A DNA stretch of 60,000 bases, from positions 188,001-248,000 of the forward strand of contig CAJNDS010002328.1 in NCBI GenBank assembly GCA_905221605.1, read 5' to 3'. Shown here piece by piece: positions 33,830 to 45,484 of the stretch. Made by a program: the position numbers and the translations under genes. Positions within the stretch are counted from its first letter, which is position 1. Every line of letters begins with the position of its first letter. The stretch comes from Symbiodinium natans (Eukaryota; Sar; Dinophyceae; Suessiales; Symbiodiniaceae). Under the pieces are notes generated by a model, which ran no database searches, was not told the DNA's origin, and saw only the letters and a program-made list of their open reading frames with translations.

Positions 33830-35600
33830 GACATTACTGGTAGCCTAGCTTTGGTTGGTGCATGCAGGCCTCCAGCGCATGCGCCGCGGCCTGGCGCAGG
33901 TCTGCCAAGCTCAAAAAGCTCGCAGATGCTCAGCCCTCACCGCTGTCATGGTCGAACATGGTGCTGGCCGGTGGGAAACCCTAACCTCTTTTTTGAACCC
34001 CTGAGAGCCATCAGCTGGGACCCCCAACCCTAAACCCTAAACCGGGTAGCAGCCCTCGTTCTCAGCTTGGTCGGCCTCCGTCTCTTCCGCATGGCGCTCA
34101 AGGGCAGCCTGGGAATCACGTGGGAGCGCTTCTCTGCAGGGCAGCACAAGGTCCTACGCCTCTTGATCCCCATCTTGAAGCAGCTACTACAGCACAGCTC
34201 GGGCTACGAAATCAGCCGACAGGAGCGAGCGAAAGCTGATGTAGCAATGTAGCAGCGGCCCCAGGTCCTTGTGCAAGAACTCGCGCGCACAAATTGCGAA
34301 GCGCACCGGCTTGTAAATGCATAGCTTGTTGCAGCCGGTGCATTGGTGGAATCTGGCTTGCCCTTTAGTGCTGTTCGATTTCTTGCCTCGGAATGCTCGG
34401 CATTCGTGGGGAACAGGAGCATTCAACCCAGAAAACGCACAAGTGGCTCCTGCAGAAAACCTGATGCCGAAGCTTGGCAGCGCCTTCTTTCGCCAGACCC
34501 CTTCACCATAAGGCCACCTACTGTATAGCTCGAAAACATGGGACCTTTAGAACAACCCTCTTTACAAGCTGGGCTACAGACGAGCTCAGCTTCGCAGGAT
34601 CTCCTCGCTGTTGCTCTTATGCAAGTTCTCCCGAACAGAAACATCCAGCAAGAACATCCCACAACACCACCACCGCCACCACACAACCATCGCCACTTTT
34701 CACGATGACATCCGCCACCCGCTATCGCTACTGCTTCTCTTGCACAACAATTAAGGGAAGTCCTGTGCTCGTCAGCCTGGTGGTGTTTTTCACCTGGCAG
34801 CATGCTGAAAGCACAACAGCCCCCAAAAGGCCGGAATGCAATTCAAACTTCAGTTTCACCCATCCCCAAGTGTGGGGCTAAAAGCATCACGGCCTTCAAG
34901 CTGTGCAAGCAGCAGCGCTCTCTTTTCCAACTCCTCGTCATGTGCAATGTACGGAAAAGCATCGCAAAGGGCTTGGGGTTTGTATATAAGGGGTTAATCG
35001 CTCTCACACTCGGACTCACATGGGGAGCCATACTTGGCTCAGGTGATACACCCGGCATTCCACGTTCAGGGTTTCGGGTTTAGCGTTGAAAAGACGAGGC
35101 TCTCTCCTCCGCGGTGGCTCCCTTTGAAAAAGGAAGCTTCCGCAAGGCATCGTCGACCTGGCAATTCAGCCGGTGAGGGGCTCATCTTTCATGGCCAAAG
35201 GCCCAAAGGCTACCCATGAATCCTACGAACATCTTTGGCCGAAAAGACACAGCTCTGTGAATCGTTTTTCAATTTGACAGCGCATGACAGCACTGCAGGC
35301 CTGCGATGTGACGCGGAGCAATCTTTGGCCCCTCGTCAGCAAGTCCTCCGCTGCTTCTGCAAGCATGCGACACGCACAAACCCTCACTGTTGCATTGAAC
35401 TGTCCAGTGGCATGTTTATATGTGCACCGGCCAAAAATCCGACACTGAGAACGTCCGGGGTCGGGTAGAATTGGAGGTGGGGGAGGGGTGCTGCATTCCT
35501 CGCTCTGTTACACGCGGCAGTCCTGGGAAGCCTGCCGCAGGCAGCTGCGTGAGCGTGCGAGTTTCTGTCGCCTCCACCCGAACTCCACCCCAAGCGAAAG
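33830..35600. other. No gene recognised
   Basis: Several overlapping frames on both strands but no conserved motif. A short CCCTAAA tract lies near 34025-34045. Probably intronic or intergenic. Confidence 0.4.
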
Positions 35601-35626
35601 TTCAACTCGAGCCGCCTTCACGTGTT

Positions 35627-36412
35627 TTACACAGGAACCTTGCTTCTCAACATCTTGCGGTGCCGCCTACGTTCAACAGATGAAAGGCTCAAATGAATGT
35701 CTTTTACTCCTTCCAGCAATTCAAATTTCAAAACCCATATACTTAAGAATATTGTGGTCTCGAACCGACCTGGAAGCGGCTGAGAAAGAACAACGCGGTT
35801 CGTGACGGTTACAACCGATGCACAACTCAACGCAGTAAATCCTTGGCTTTTCGTGGGCTTGCTCTTCCTGGTAGTGATCGGTGCGAAGCAACAAGGGCTA
35901 CCGCGTTGCGTCGCCGGATTTCGTTGGAAGCCGGGATGGCTCGTGAATCTTGAACGGGCGCAACATCTCGCAGACCAAGATAGCGCGCGGCAGCTTTTTT
36001 TGTCGGTGTGGGTCACCCACCAACACATGCTCCCTGAGCTGTCAACTGTTGTGACATGTTGCACCCCTTCGTGTCGGTTAAGGCACACCCAAAAGTCCTG
36101 CGACAGCTCTAGTACCATTCCAGGATGTCCGAGGAGTACAAGCGGCTCCCGTTTCCCAATTCCTTTGAGCATCGTCGATTCACCCGGTACTTTTCTGATC
36201 GGTGTGTGTTGAAACTTGAGGCCGAGCCAGTCAGTCAATGCCGGTCTGAAGAGTGACGCTCTGAAGAGTGACGCGCAGTCGACCCTAAAACGCCCGGTGT
36301 ATCCAACCATGCTGTCAGGCAAGCGCGAGCACAGAGTCATGCTCTGAGTCTGCTGCGTTTGCGACGCAACGAACTGGAGCGCTTGAAGGTCTGTGCACAT
36401 CCTGACATTCAC
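35627..36412 (-). other. Unusually long open frame (261 codons), status unknown
   Basis: The longest open frame of ordinary complexity in the window. The minus reading is rich in Ser, Arg, Cys and Trp and shows no hydrophobic core; the opposite strand also has a 136-codon frame (35802-36212) with one hydrophobic segment (WLFVGLLFLVVIG). No intron-like boundary or family motif was found for either. It could be an intronless or transferred gene, or chance. A tandem duplication of CTGAAGAGTGACG occurs at about 36245-36270. Confidence 0.25.
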
Positions 36413-37451
36413 GGAAGCACTTTCATTAAACCGATTGCCGGTTCACCGGGTTCCTGGAAACCATCTGGGGCCGGGTTACCAAAGGCATTGTGTCGGTGCA
36501 TGCAAGCTGCGAAGTCCCAAGAGACTCCCCCGACTTTGTGCTGTGGGCCTCTCAGGGCAGCAGCCCACCCTGTCCATGGCGCCGGGTCTGTACTGGGCTT
36601 AACAACAAGGAGGGGCCCGACTAGCATGAGAACACACGAGAATCTTTAATGGGGGCGCGGTCAGAAGACTACTCTGTGCAGCAGTGAAGTCTGGTTGCTC
36701 AGGTCTCCGTCCCACTGTCCTCGCGCCCCCAGCGTTTCAAGCTAAGTAGTAAGGCAGACCACAGTATGGAATTGAGTTTTTGCCAATTCTACACTTGAAG
36801 CTAGGAGACAGTGTGATTGAGCACAAGGTGTCATTGCGAAAGATCCCGAGCACTGGGTTTAAGGTGAGACTGGTGGAGGTTGTAGGAGGGTGTACATACA
36901 CGTCTCGCATTCTCGATCTGAGCGGATGTTTGCAGGAATGGCAGCGGTCATTCCTCTTGTTTACAGAGAAGTAAACCCTATGCCTTACTATCCCCTACAC
37001 CCCTTCCTCAACCGAAACTATGGTGCCTTCTCCTCGGCTCACCTACAGCCCTTCCATTTGTTCCTCCACACGCCGCTTATCTGCAGACAGCTGCACACAG
37101 TGCTTGACACGTCCTGCAGCTCCACCCGAAAGCACGGGCAAGCCCGGATTGTGCTCAACAAGTCTGTGCCACACACACGCATCTCAGCATGCAGCACGCT
37201 TGAGCGGCTTCAATGGGCATAATATGCTTGGCACCTCGCATTGCCAGCCGCAAGCTACGAGCATGTCGGGACAGATCAGGCATCCGAGATAGGGAAACAT
37301 GCCACGCGACATCTCTTTGTACACGTTTGTCGTAGAGCTCCAGGCCCTTTAAACTAGGGCTTCAGGTCCCCCGACAGCAAGCACCTCCGAAAGCCCCTTC
37401 TCAAGAGCCTGTCGGAGAATGGTGTACCGGCATGGCGCCAGCAGCCCAGGA

Positions 37452-37690
37452 GAGGCATCACTGTGATGACAGCTCAGAGGCAGGCGCAGCCTCTTTTGCC
37501 GGAACCACCAGGTGAAGTGTGCTGCGCACCTGTAGGCCACCTGAGCTCGTGTCAAATTTCTCAAACCGAGTGATCCATCTCCAGCCGGAGCTGGCCAGAA
37601 CTCTCCCCAGAATCTTTCTTGCAAAGTCGTCTGCAGCCCGTGCATTCCCCACGTTCTGCAGATTAGCTGCTGTGTCGCCGGCCGTCTGGC
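37452..37690 (-). CDS. Possible exon, unknown protein
   Basis: The minus-strand frame reads NLQNVGNARAADDFARKILG followed by a Trp-rich piece (SSGWRWITRFEKFD). It is protein-like, and on the same strand as exons at 39.2-39.6 kb. Ends not resolved; family unknown. Confidence 0.3.
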
Positions 37691-39224
37691 AAAGCGGCTC
37701 CCGCAAAAAGCAATTTCAGCCGTCCTCAGAGTAGAAGTTGCTGGCAAGATCCACTCCCTCTGCCCCCAGGGCGCCACTGGACTGAAGGCAAGCTTGCATA
37801 CTAACTAAAACTGCTTGAAAAAGCATCTGCCTTATCAACTTAACTCCATCTTGGTGCTGCCGGCTGTCGGATGGGCAGCCCGGTGGCCTCGTGGGCACGA
37901 CAGCGGTACCTCGCTCAAACATGAAGAATCCACCCAGGACACTACGCTGCTTTAGAGTAAGACATAGTGACACAGACCACGCGCAGGTCCTAGGCCCTCC
38001 CAGAAGCGGAGCGCACACAATGCGTGAACAACCGTAACCACCATGGGTTGTAGATGTGGACAACAGTACAGCTGACATAAGCACAATGTCCGACCTGGCA
38101 AAGTATTGGGGGTTGAGGCTGGCTTAAGGCGCCTCCTGCCCTCACTTCGCCGGCAAGAACGTATCCATACTCAGACGAGCGGCCACAAGCCAACTTCCCA
38201 GTCACCTCACTCAGAGGCACGGGCGAAAGCGATTTAAGATGTCAGTTTTTTTGCAAGCACTTGCGCGCACAAGATTCAAGATGATATAAGATTTGGCTTG
38301 ACAGGGACGAATGCTGCCAAGTCGCCATATGGAATCTCCACCGTCTTGTCGATCTTGCTACCTGGCTCGCAAGAGCTTGATTTGCGCTGCTGAGTGCGGT
38401 GGACTCCTCACAAATCAGCCCGCTCTCGGTGGAAATACACATCGTACGCTGTGCAAAACAAGCAAGAAGCTGACCTTGCGACATCATCCCCTACATGCGG
38501 ACCGCTGAAACTACAATCCGAGCACTCGAAGCTGGAACTCAGTCTCTCACCCGCGACAATCTTAACGAAGAGCACCTTCTTGTGCCGATCGCATCGGCGC
38601 GAGTCCTCGGGACTGCCCCATGCTGTGAAGGCAGAATGTGGCAACTCAACAAGGATGGGCCCTGTCATACCACCGGCTATCGGACAGCGGACAGGCAGAC
38701 TGACACACGCGAGCTCTTTTGTGTCCAAAAACATACGGCGTTATGCCTCTCCGCAACTACTTGAATAAATGAGGGGCCGGCAAAGCACCTTGCCTAGCCC
38801 ACTGTGCCAGTGGTCTTGGGGCGCGTGTCGATGCCACGAAAAATGGCATCACTGAGACTACATCCAGACGCCCTCCGGATTCTACTGGCTTTCGACGCTC
38901 ACACGGGGCTATTCAGTCGCTCGCACTCGCACAAGGCCGGCAAGGTTATTTAGGCTCTAGGGTTTTTGGGCTTCGACTCTCACACTTGCGCAAGCAATTT
39001 TAGGGTTTGGGGCTTTCGGGCTTTAGGGTTTGGGGACCATGTATATACTACCTCACAAGCGGAGCACTCAGGGGATTGGATGCAGTTGTCTCGCTCTGGT
39101 CCTTCGGGAACAAGGCTAACAGTTCACAAGCGTAAACTCCACATTGAGATCTTCCACCTTCAGCGTGCTTGAAAAGCAACGAAACAGCCAAAACCAGGAT
39201 TCCGAAATCGGCTCTCCAGCGTGC

Positions 39225-39613
39225 CTTGTAGCCCTGGACGATCCAAGCTCCCGAGTCCAGCAGCTCGGCCTGCAACTTCAGGCTTGGATCCATTTCAGAT
39301 GTGAGAGCGAAAAGGCGGCCGTGCGCAGCACCCGTTTCAAAGAAGCCGGAACATTCAGAAAGACTGCATGCACAACATCATAGGGTCTTGGGCCGGCAGT
39401 AGGCCAGCATCCTCGCAATATCTGCATGCAGCTACAGCACGCAGCGAGCCTCAGCAACCGATGTACATACAACATGTGGCAAAACCCAAAGCATGTTCTT
39501 GACTCCAGCAAAATGACCCTGTACACCCCTGCCTTGGGCAGCCACATTGGAGATAGACAGGGTTGCTGCGTCATGAACTTCACGAAGGAGTACATGCCAC
39601 CATAGTCAAACTC
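39225..39613 (-). CDS. Exon cluster of an unknown protein
   Basis: Exon 39533-39613 (acceptor CCGTCTCAG|G, GC donor) reads EFDYGGMYSFVKFMTQQPCL and ends PMWLPK. Exon 39225-39269 (acceptor TTGCAG|G, donor GC) reads AELLDSGAWIVQGYK. Between them, about 39290-39391, the reading YDVVHAVFLNVPASLKRVLR is probably a further exon. Both bounded exons are multiples of three and start at phase 0, with the AG|G acceptor and GC donor usual in this window. No domain is recognised. A gene on the minus strand running from about 40 kb towards 37.4 kb is likely. Confidence 0.5.
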
Positions 39614-39649
39614 CTGAGACGGCCCATGCAAGCCGCATCAGGAGACAGC

Positions 39650-39905
39650 AACAAGGCATTGGGCGCCCCCCGCATCTGCCATCCAAGCAGTCCCTGTCCC
39701 AGTGTATGAGCCTTGTGAGCTTCCACTTCTCACACAGGCTATCTGTCAGAACCCCCAAGTCTGATATCATAGCGCTCAAGTCGGAGTTGAGTAGGTGGAA
39801 AAACTCATATCTCCGAACTAAGCAAAGCCATCGCTGCTGTGGAGTACGGTCAGGCTTCAAGAAGTGGAGACGTAGCAATTGCCGACTGTCGACAAGACCC
39901 CACGA
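39650..39905 (-). CDS. Possible exon, unknown protein
   Basis: Open minus frame reading LRLHFLKPDRTPQQRWLCLV and then RRYEFFHLLNSDLSAMISDL. Aromatic and charged residues are well mixed, but no splice sites or family could be fixed. It lies directly upstream of the exon at 39613. Confidence 0.3.
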
Positions 39906-40474
39906 CAATCCCCATTTTTTCACCCCGAGCGGCACAAATATTCCGGAGGAAGCCGCGGCGGTCCGGCCGCTGCTTAACAGCGTAACTTGGTGAGTCACCG
40001 TGCAAGGTCACTCTCTCCTGCACTCGAACACTCAGGATAAAAATGGAAGGTGAATAAGACGGGCGGCTGGTAGTGGAACTTGTAATCCTCAAACAGCCTG
40101 GGCAATTCGGCAGACGCGCGTGTCTCAAATCTACAGGTTTCATGAGCTGCCTTCCGCAAGGGCCATGTGCGATATCCCGCTCAGCACACCTTCCCCAAAA
40201 CATCGGCAGCCAGAATCACAATCCGAAACCTAAACAAATAAACAAATCGCCGGAGGGCAAATCCGCAGGTCTTAGCAGGCCAAGGAGGTCAAGCAGCCGT
40301 GGGTCCTGGATCTTCCTGATGGGACTGATCAGTGTGGCTGCGCCGGTTTTCATCTGACAAACAGCAGCTGCACTTCCGCAGCTTTACTAAAAAATGCTAA
40401 GAAAAGGCTAGGACTATTCTCAACTTCAACAGCTGTAACAATCATCGAGGTGCCCAGTTCTATGACCATCAATA

Positions 40475-40481
40475 GCAGCAT

Positions 40482-40535
<54 letters not shown>

Positions 40536-40690
40536 CGGCGGCAGCGGCGGCGGCAGCGGCGGCGGCAGCGGCGGCGGCAGCGGCGGCGGCAGCGGCAGCG
40601 GCAGCAGCAGCGGCAGCGGCAGCGGCAGCGGCAGCAGCAGTAGCAGCAGCCGCCGCAGCAGTCGCAGCAGCGGCAGCGGCAGGAGCAGGA
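40475..40690. repeat. AGC/GGC trinucleotide repeat
   Basis: (AGC)n of about 17 units to 40532, then mixed GGC/AGC triplets. Every frame is open and gives Ser/Gly or Leu/Pro runs; not counted as a gene. Confidence 0.95.
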
Positions 40691-41459
40691 ACAATAGAAT
40701 GCGGTAGAAGAAGTACTGGTGCAAAGCTTTAGAGTAGACCTAAGCCTCAACCCGAAAACGAAAGCCCCTGAGCTTGTTCAAGACGCACCGCCACCAAGGC
40801 ACTCGGCCCGCGGCAGCAAGGAGTCAGGATTCCTTGCTGCATGGGGTGGGTTAGGTGGGTTGGGTGGGGTCTTAAGGCTCGGAGGGTTTATCGAGGTTCC
40901 CTCATGGGTTGATGAACCATTGGCGCCATGAGCAAAGGCCACAATTTCTTAAACTGGAGGGCGGGCGGAGGCTTCAGCGTTCACACCTCACAGCGCCTGA
41001 GGGGCCAATCCTCACCGGCCAAGGTGATATTTTCTTGGCCTTGAGTGCGAAGTTTCGACTGGGGGACTCTCCCGCTTCCTGCGGGGGAACTGTGGCCGCC
41101 AATATGCCGCCGTGCCTCTTGGTCGTTTCGAGGTACGCAGCCTTACCTCATGTCACGACACTTTTGCGAGCAACCTTATGATGTCTTATGTCTGAAGCTG
41201 GCTTTGTGCGGAATCCTGCCATTGTCGTTGATGCGCAAAGATGCGTCTTCACACGTTAAGCTGCTGCAGGGGCCGTTGATGGATGCTGCGTTGCTGTTGG
41301 CATTGTGGGAAGCTTCCAGGTCGAACCGCCACCTCCCTCATGCTTTCGATCCGACCTTCGGCAATCACGTCGTGCAACAGCAGGTGTAGCCGCCAGGTGC
41401 CTCTCCGAGCCAGGGCATGCGTCAGTGTCGGGACTTTTAACTGCAGGTTCGAGCTGCGC

Positions 41460-41892
41460 CTTGCAGTACACCCAGCGAAAGACAAGGGTGGGCTTTTCGA
41501 AACTGAGGGGCCCACCGAAGAGAATGGCAATGCCAATCTTGTGAACAAGCTGTGGAGTAACCTCTCGGAGCAACAGCAGCACCTAAGATGAACTGGGCAT
41601 AACACTTCTCCACAGAACTGTAGGAAAAAGTGAGAGCGAGAGAGTTCGGAGCCAGTGGCTGCTCTTGGAGGCCCTTGGTCTGAGAGTTCGTGGGCGGACC
41701 GGGACGTGACATGACATGACCCTCAGAGGATCTCTCAGAGGCCAGAGAGGCGCATAGCGTGCGAGGATGCGCTCATAAAGCGCCAGCTTTGCAGGGGCGA
41801 AGCGATCCTCGGCGCTTGGCAAAAAAGTCGGCATTCCGAAACCAAGCAGTTGCCGACGTTTTGGATCATTGCAGATCGCTTGAATCTTGAGC
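41460..41892 (-). CDS. Exon cluster of an unknown protein
   Basis: Exon 41721-41892 (acceptor TTCCACAG|G with a pyrimidine-rich lead) reads LKIQAICNDPKRRQLLGFG and later APAKLALYERILARYAPL. A short exon at 41583-41617 follows an excellent acceptor (TTTTTCCTACAG) and reads SVEKCYAQFIL; then 41460-41537 (acceptor CACAAG|A, GC donor) reads IGIAILFGGPLSFEKPTLV and FRWVYCK. The phases do not all fit with the simplest ends, so at least one boundary is wrong. The last exon has a hydrophobic stretch. Function unknown. Confidence 0.4.
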
Positions 41893-42084
41893 CTGTGGAA
41901 TGAAAGCTCAAGCACTCCAAGTTTCGGCCACTTCCTGTGCACGCGAGGGTAGGCTGGCCCAGTCTCCACGTGCTCGCTGCACGCTGGGGATGAACTCGGT
42001 CCAAAAGGCTGCAACCTCTGGGCACGTCTGGGCAAGGGCAGCTCAGATCCCCCCTCCGAATAGATGCGAATACCAAGCAGGGGA

Positions 42085-42973
42085 ATGATTATTATTGTTC
42101 TGACTCTCATTCATATTATGATTATTATCATGATTATTGTGTTTATTACTATGTATGATTACTTAGTAACATTTATTCTTTTTTTCTTATTGGTCATTAT
42201 TTGTTTTTCTTTTCATTGTGTACTATTTCTGATGATTTATTATTACTTCTGACTATTTATTATTATTTTATTATGATTATTATTATTATTCTGCTTCTTC
42301 TTCTTACTAATGTTACCAGTATTATTGTCAGTGTTATTGTTCTTACTATTACTGTTATCATTATTCTGATTTTGTCTTACTATCACTATTGCTAGCACTA
42401 TCACTATTACTACTACGATTGCCATTACCTTTACATTATTACTATTACCATTACTATTATTGCTACTATTACGACTACTACTATAATTACAATTATTAAT
42501 TGATTACTATTATTACTATTATTACTATTATTACTATTATTACTATTATTACTATTATTACTATTATTACTATTATTACTATTATTACTACAGTATTACT
42601 ATTATTATATTATTATTATTACTATTATACTATTATACTATTATTTACTATTATTACTATTATTACTATTCTTATATTCTTACTATTATTACTATTTATC
42701 TTACTATTATTTTACTATTATTACTATTTTATTACTATTATTACTATTATTATTACTTTATTATTATTATTACTATTATTACTATTATTACTATTATTAC
42801 TATTATTACTATTATTACTATTATTACTATTATTACTATTATTACTATTATTACTATTATTACTATTATTACTATTATTACTATTATTACTATTATTACT
42901 ATTATTACTATTATTACTATTATTACTGTTATTACTATTATTACTATTATTACAATTATTACTATTATTACTA

Positions 42974-43016
<43 letters not shown>

Positions 43017-43095
43017 TACTCTTACTCTTACTCTTACTCTTAGTGTTTTTGGTTTTTCTTTTTATTATCACTATTATTATCATTATTAATATAAG
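42085..43095. repeat. TTA/TAC triplet tract with CACTCT run
   Basis: A kilobase of TATTACTAT-type triplet repeats, most regular at about 42505-42590 and 42770-42970, ending in repeated CACTCT then TACTCT hexamers to about 43040. Long open frames of Ile, Leu or Asn follow from the repeat and are not genes. Confidence 0.95.
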
Positions 43096-43379
43096 TGACT
43101 TTGAGGCCTCATCCTGGCCGATGCCCTCGCAGCAGACTGCCGCATCCACGTCACTGGGGTCGCTAGCACGGAGGGCCTGTGGGCGCGGGCAGTACCAAAT
43201 GGCCCCAGGGCTTGTGGAGCAAGTGGTGGACGACCGTAGGTCCGCGTTGCAAGCTGAATTTCTTGTTGGAGGCAAGCCCTGGAATAGGCACTGTACTCAT
43301 CTGCACCCTGTAACTCTGCAGCGTATAACACTTCCCGGGTGCTGAGAGGTGTTCAGCGCGGACAATACCTGACACAATG

Positions 43380-44170
43380 CCCTTCAGCCGCCTGCACGGG
43401 AGCGCTGCGGCATCGCCACACTTCCTTGGGTGTCCCCGAATTCACGACCCACCCAGCTTCCTGAAAGCGCAGCACTCAGAATAACGGCATCCTTTTTGCT
43501 TCCGAGCTTGGTGTGGATGCTCACCAGGCCCTAGGCTGCTTCGACTCAGAGCTCACGTTTTTTCTGCCTCCCGCGAAACGCGACGTTGAGTTTGCGCCGC
43601 ACATGCCTCGGCATCTTCGCAGGCGGGCCCCGCACGAGCAGGACTAGACATCAAAAACATGTTTAGCGCTGTGGGCACCCTAGCCCCTAGAATCCCTTAT
43701 AATTAGTCTACTAGCCGCTAGCCATTGCTGGCCCGCACAACTCACGCAGAACAGACATCAGCAGATATTGGGCTAGAAACTAGTCACTAGTCAGCAAGAA
43801 TCTAATATGAAACTACTTTGGACTCAAACCACAGCTCGCTCCGAGCCGTGTTGCTCGCTTTAAAAAGATTTTGCCGCATCTGAAGGGTGCCCGGTAGGGT
43901 TTGAGGCATCGGAACTTCAGGGTTGTAGGAGGCAATCTAGAATCTAGAAAGGGCTGAGGCCGACCATGTTCACCAGCTGACTTCAGTAGCTCACTGGCGT
44001 ATCTTGGGCACCCTCCAAACTCCAGATCGTGTCGCTCTCACAAGGCAGCAGTTTACGACGACCTTGGCTGCTTGGAAAGCCGTCTGCCGCGGAAGCCAGC
44101 ACGAACGATGCTACAGGAAAATCTTGCTTCGAGGGCCATGTCTACGCACTTGTTGAGTCCGGGCAACAAA
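43380..44170. other. No gene recognised
   Basis: Downstream (minus-strand sense) of psaC. No conserved reading seen; could contain the psaC 3' UTR or a further psaC exon and the spacer to the next gene. Confidence 0.4.
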
Positions 44171-44174
44171 CAGC

Positions 44175-45053
44175 TCAGAGCTTAGTCCATTTTGCGACGC
44201 ACCTGGATTGCCTTGCGGGTTCGGCTTTTCCTCGGCCGGGGTGCCAATCCACCAGGTCCAAACCCAAGCTGTACTGCGTCTCTTCGTTCTCCTGTCGTGC
44301 AGCTGCAGATTGAACAAGCCTCCAACAGTACGCACTGCTCGAGGCGACTGTTGGCTGGGTGAGTCGGTGCATCATGCGCTGGAAAACGGAGCTCATAAAG
44401 ATCATCAAAGATCACAAATGTCAAGCGGAGATAAAAAAATCCTAATCTGGGGCAGCTGCGAACGAAGGAAGCTTCGGCTGCAAAACTTGTGAGCGTGAGA
44501 AACATAGCATATCTCCTGCAGATAGACGCGAATGCTCAGGAAGTCGGTGGGGCAAGCCGTCTCGCAGCGTTTGCAGCCAACACAGTCCTCGCCGTGCAGG
44601 CCACAAGCCCCCCCAAAAACACACACGATACCCCTTTCCAGAGCCTCCACTCGCGGGGAAGAGGCCACCTGCTTGGCGGCATTGATGGTGGCCGGCACCA
44701 TCTCCAGGACGTCCGTGGGGCAGGCGCGGACGCAGAGCGTGCAGCCGATGCAGGTGTCGTAGATCTTCACCTTTGCTCTTTTTGCTCTCGGAAGCAGAAG
44801 CTTGAGTTGAGACACATGAGGAAATTCAGTCACTAGGTCATGCCCGGACAAAACTCTGAAACATCGTTGCAAACGCTTGCTCCAACCTCGATTCCTTGGG
44901 TTTTGCCACCCGCCCGCCCCTCCGGCCCCCTCAACCTCTTTGGATCTGACAATGCTTTCAGCCCCAACTCCAGGGCACCGCGTGCGAGCGCCTCGCCAGG
45001 GCAGAGGTGCTGCGGGCGCTGCGGCCAGCGGCCGCAGCGGCCCCCAGGGCCAT
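44175..45053 (-). CDS. psaC: PsaC, photosystem I iron-sulphur subunit, nuclear, four exons
   Basis: PsaC carries the two 4Fe-4S clusters FA and FB on the stromal side of photosystem I and passes electrons to ferredoxin. Exon 1 (44979-45053) reads [20 protein letters not shown], then RRSHA. Exon 2 (44645-44770) starts [18 protein letters not shown], so splicing rebuilds the canonical [13 protein letters not shown] start. Exon 3 (44516-44587) reads [19 protein letters not shown] and RVYLQ; all eight cluster cysteines are present. Exon 4 (44178-44291, stop 44175-44177) reads [13 protein letters not shown], roughly aligning with the usual C-terminal ETTRSMGLAY, then a tail of about 25 residues. 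Introns: 208 nt GT-AG, 57 nt GC-AG, 224 nt GA-AG. All joins are phase 0; predicted length 129 residues against about 81 for plastid PsaC. The Arg/Ser/Ala-rich leader looks like a transit peptide; no signal peptide is seen. An in-frame TGA lies two codons before the ATG. Exon 4 is the least certain, and a GT donor inside it (CCAG|GTGCGT) might extend the gene. Confidence 0.88.
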
Positions 45054-45455
45054 GCCTCATGGTTTGGTTGCGTGGAAAAACGCGCCCAAGATGGTCCTTG
45101 CCGCACTGAGCCTGTGGATTCGGGACAACGCATGATGCTAGGGACATGCCTCGGGTTTGCCCATGGCAAGTTGCAGCATACAAATGTCCCTTGCCTACCT
45201 TCTTGTTGTGCATTTTGTTTGTTGTTTTTTGAGGGGGGGGGACAACTCGGACATCTTCAGGGGTGTATCAGAGTAAACGAAGCCCTTGCGCATAAGTGGG
45301 CAAACTCTACGCTTTGCCCGACTGTCGACACTAGAGTCCTGTGGCTTAGCGTGTGGTAGCTTGGGGCTTAGGGTGTAGAACTTGGCAGGTAGTGTCTAGG
45401 GTCCTAAGCCCTGAATCCTGTGGCCAAGTTTGCCTGAAATGAAGTGTCAGGTTCG

Positions 45456-45484
45456 CATCCCTCTCTCCCTCTCTCCCTCTCCTC
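45456..45484. repeat. CCCTCTCT microsatellite
   Basis: Short pyrimidine run CATCCCTCTCTCCCTCTCTC. Confidence 0.8.

Noticed and set aside
40350-40750. Leu/Pro-, Cys- and Ser/Gly-rich frames
   Set aside because: All come from the AGC/GGC triplet repeat, which lacks stops in every frame.
42500-43345. 281-codon plus frame of Ile/Thr and Leu runs and the matching 183-codon minus frame
   Set aside because: They are translations of the TTA/TAC and CACTCT microsatellite plus a short flank; composition alone keeps the frames open.
43660-44290. Search for a conventional PsaC C-terminal exon coding ETTRSMGLAY
   Set aside because: No reading on the minus strand in this range gives that ending; the [11 protein letters not shown] exon at 44291 was kept instead because it joins in phase with a repeated CAGGAGA at the junction.
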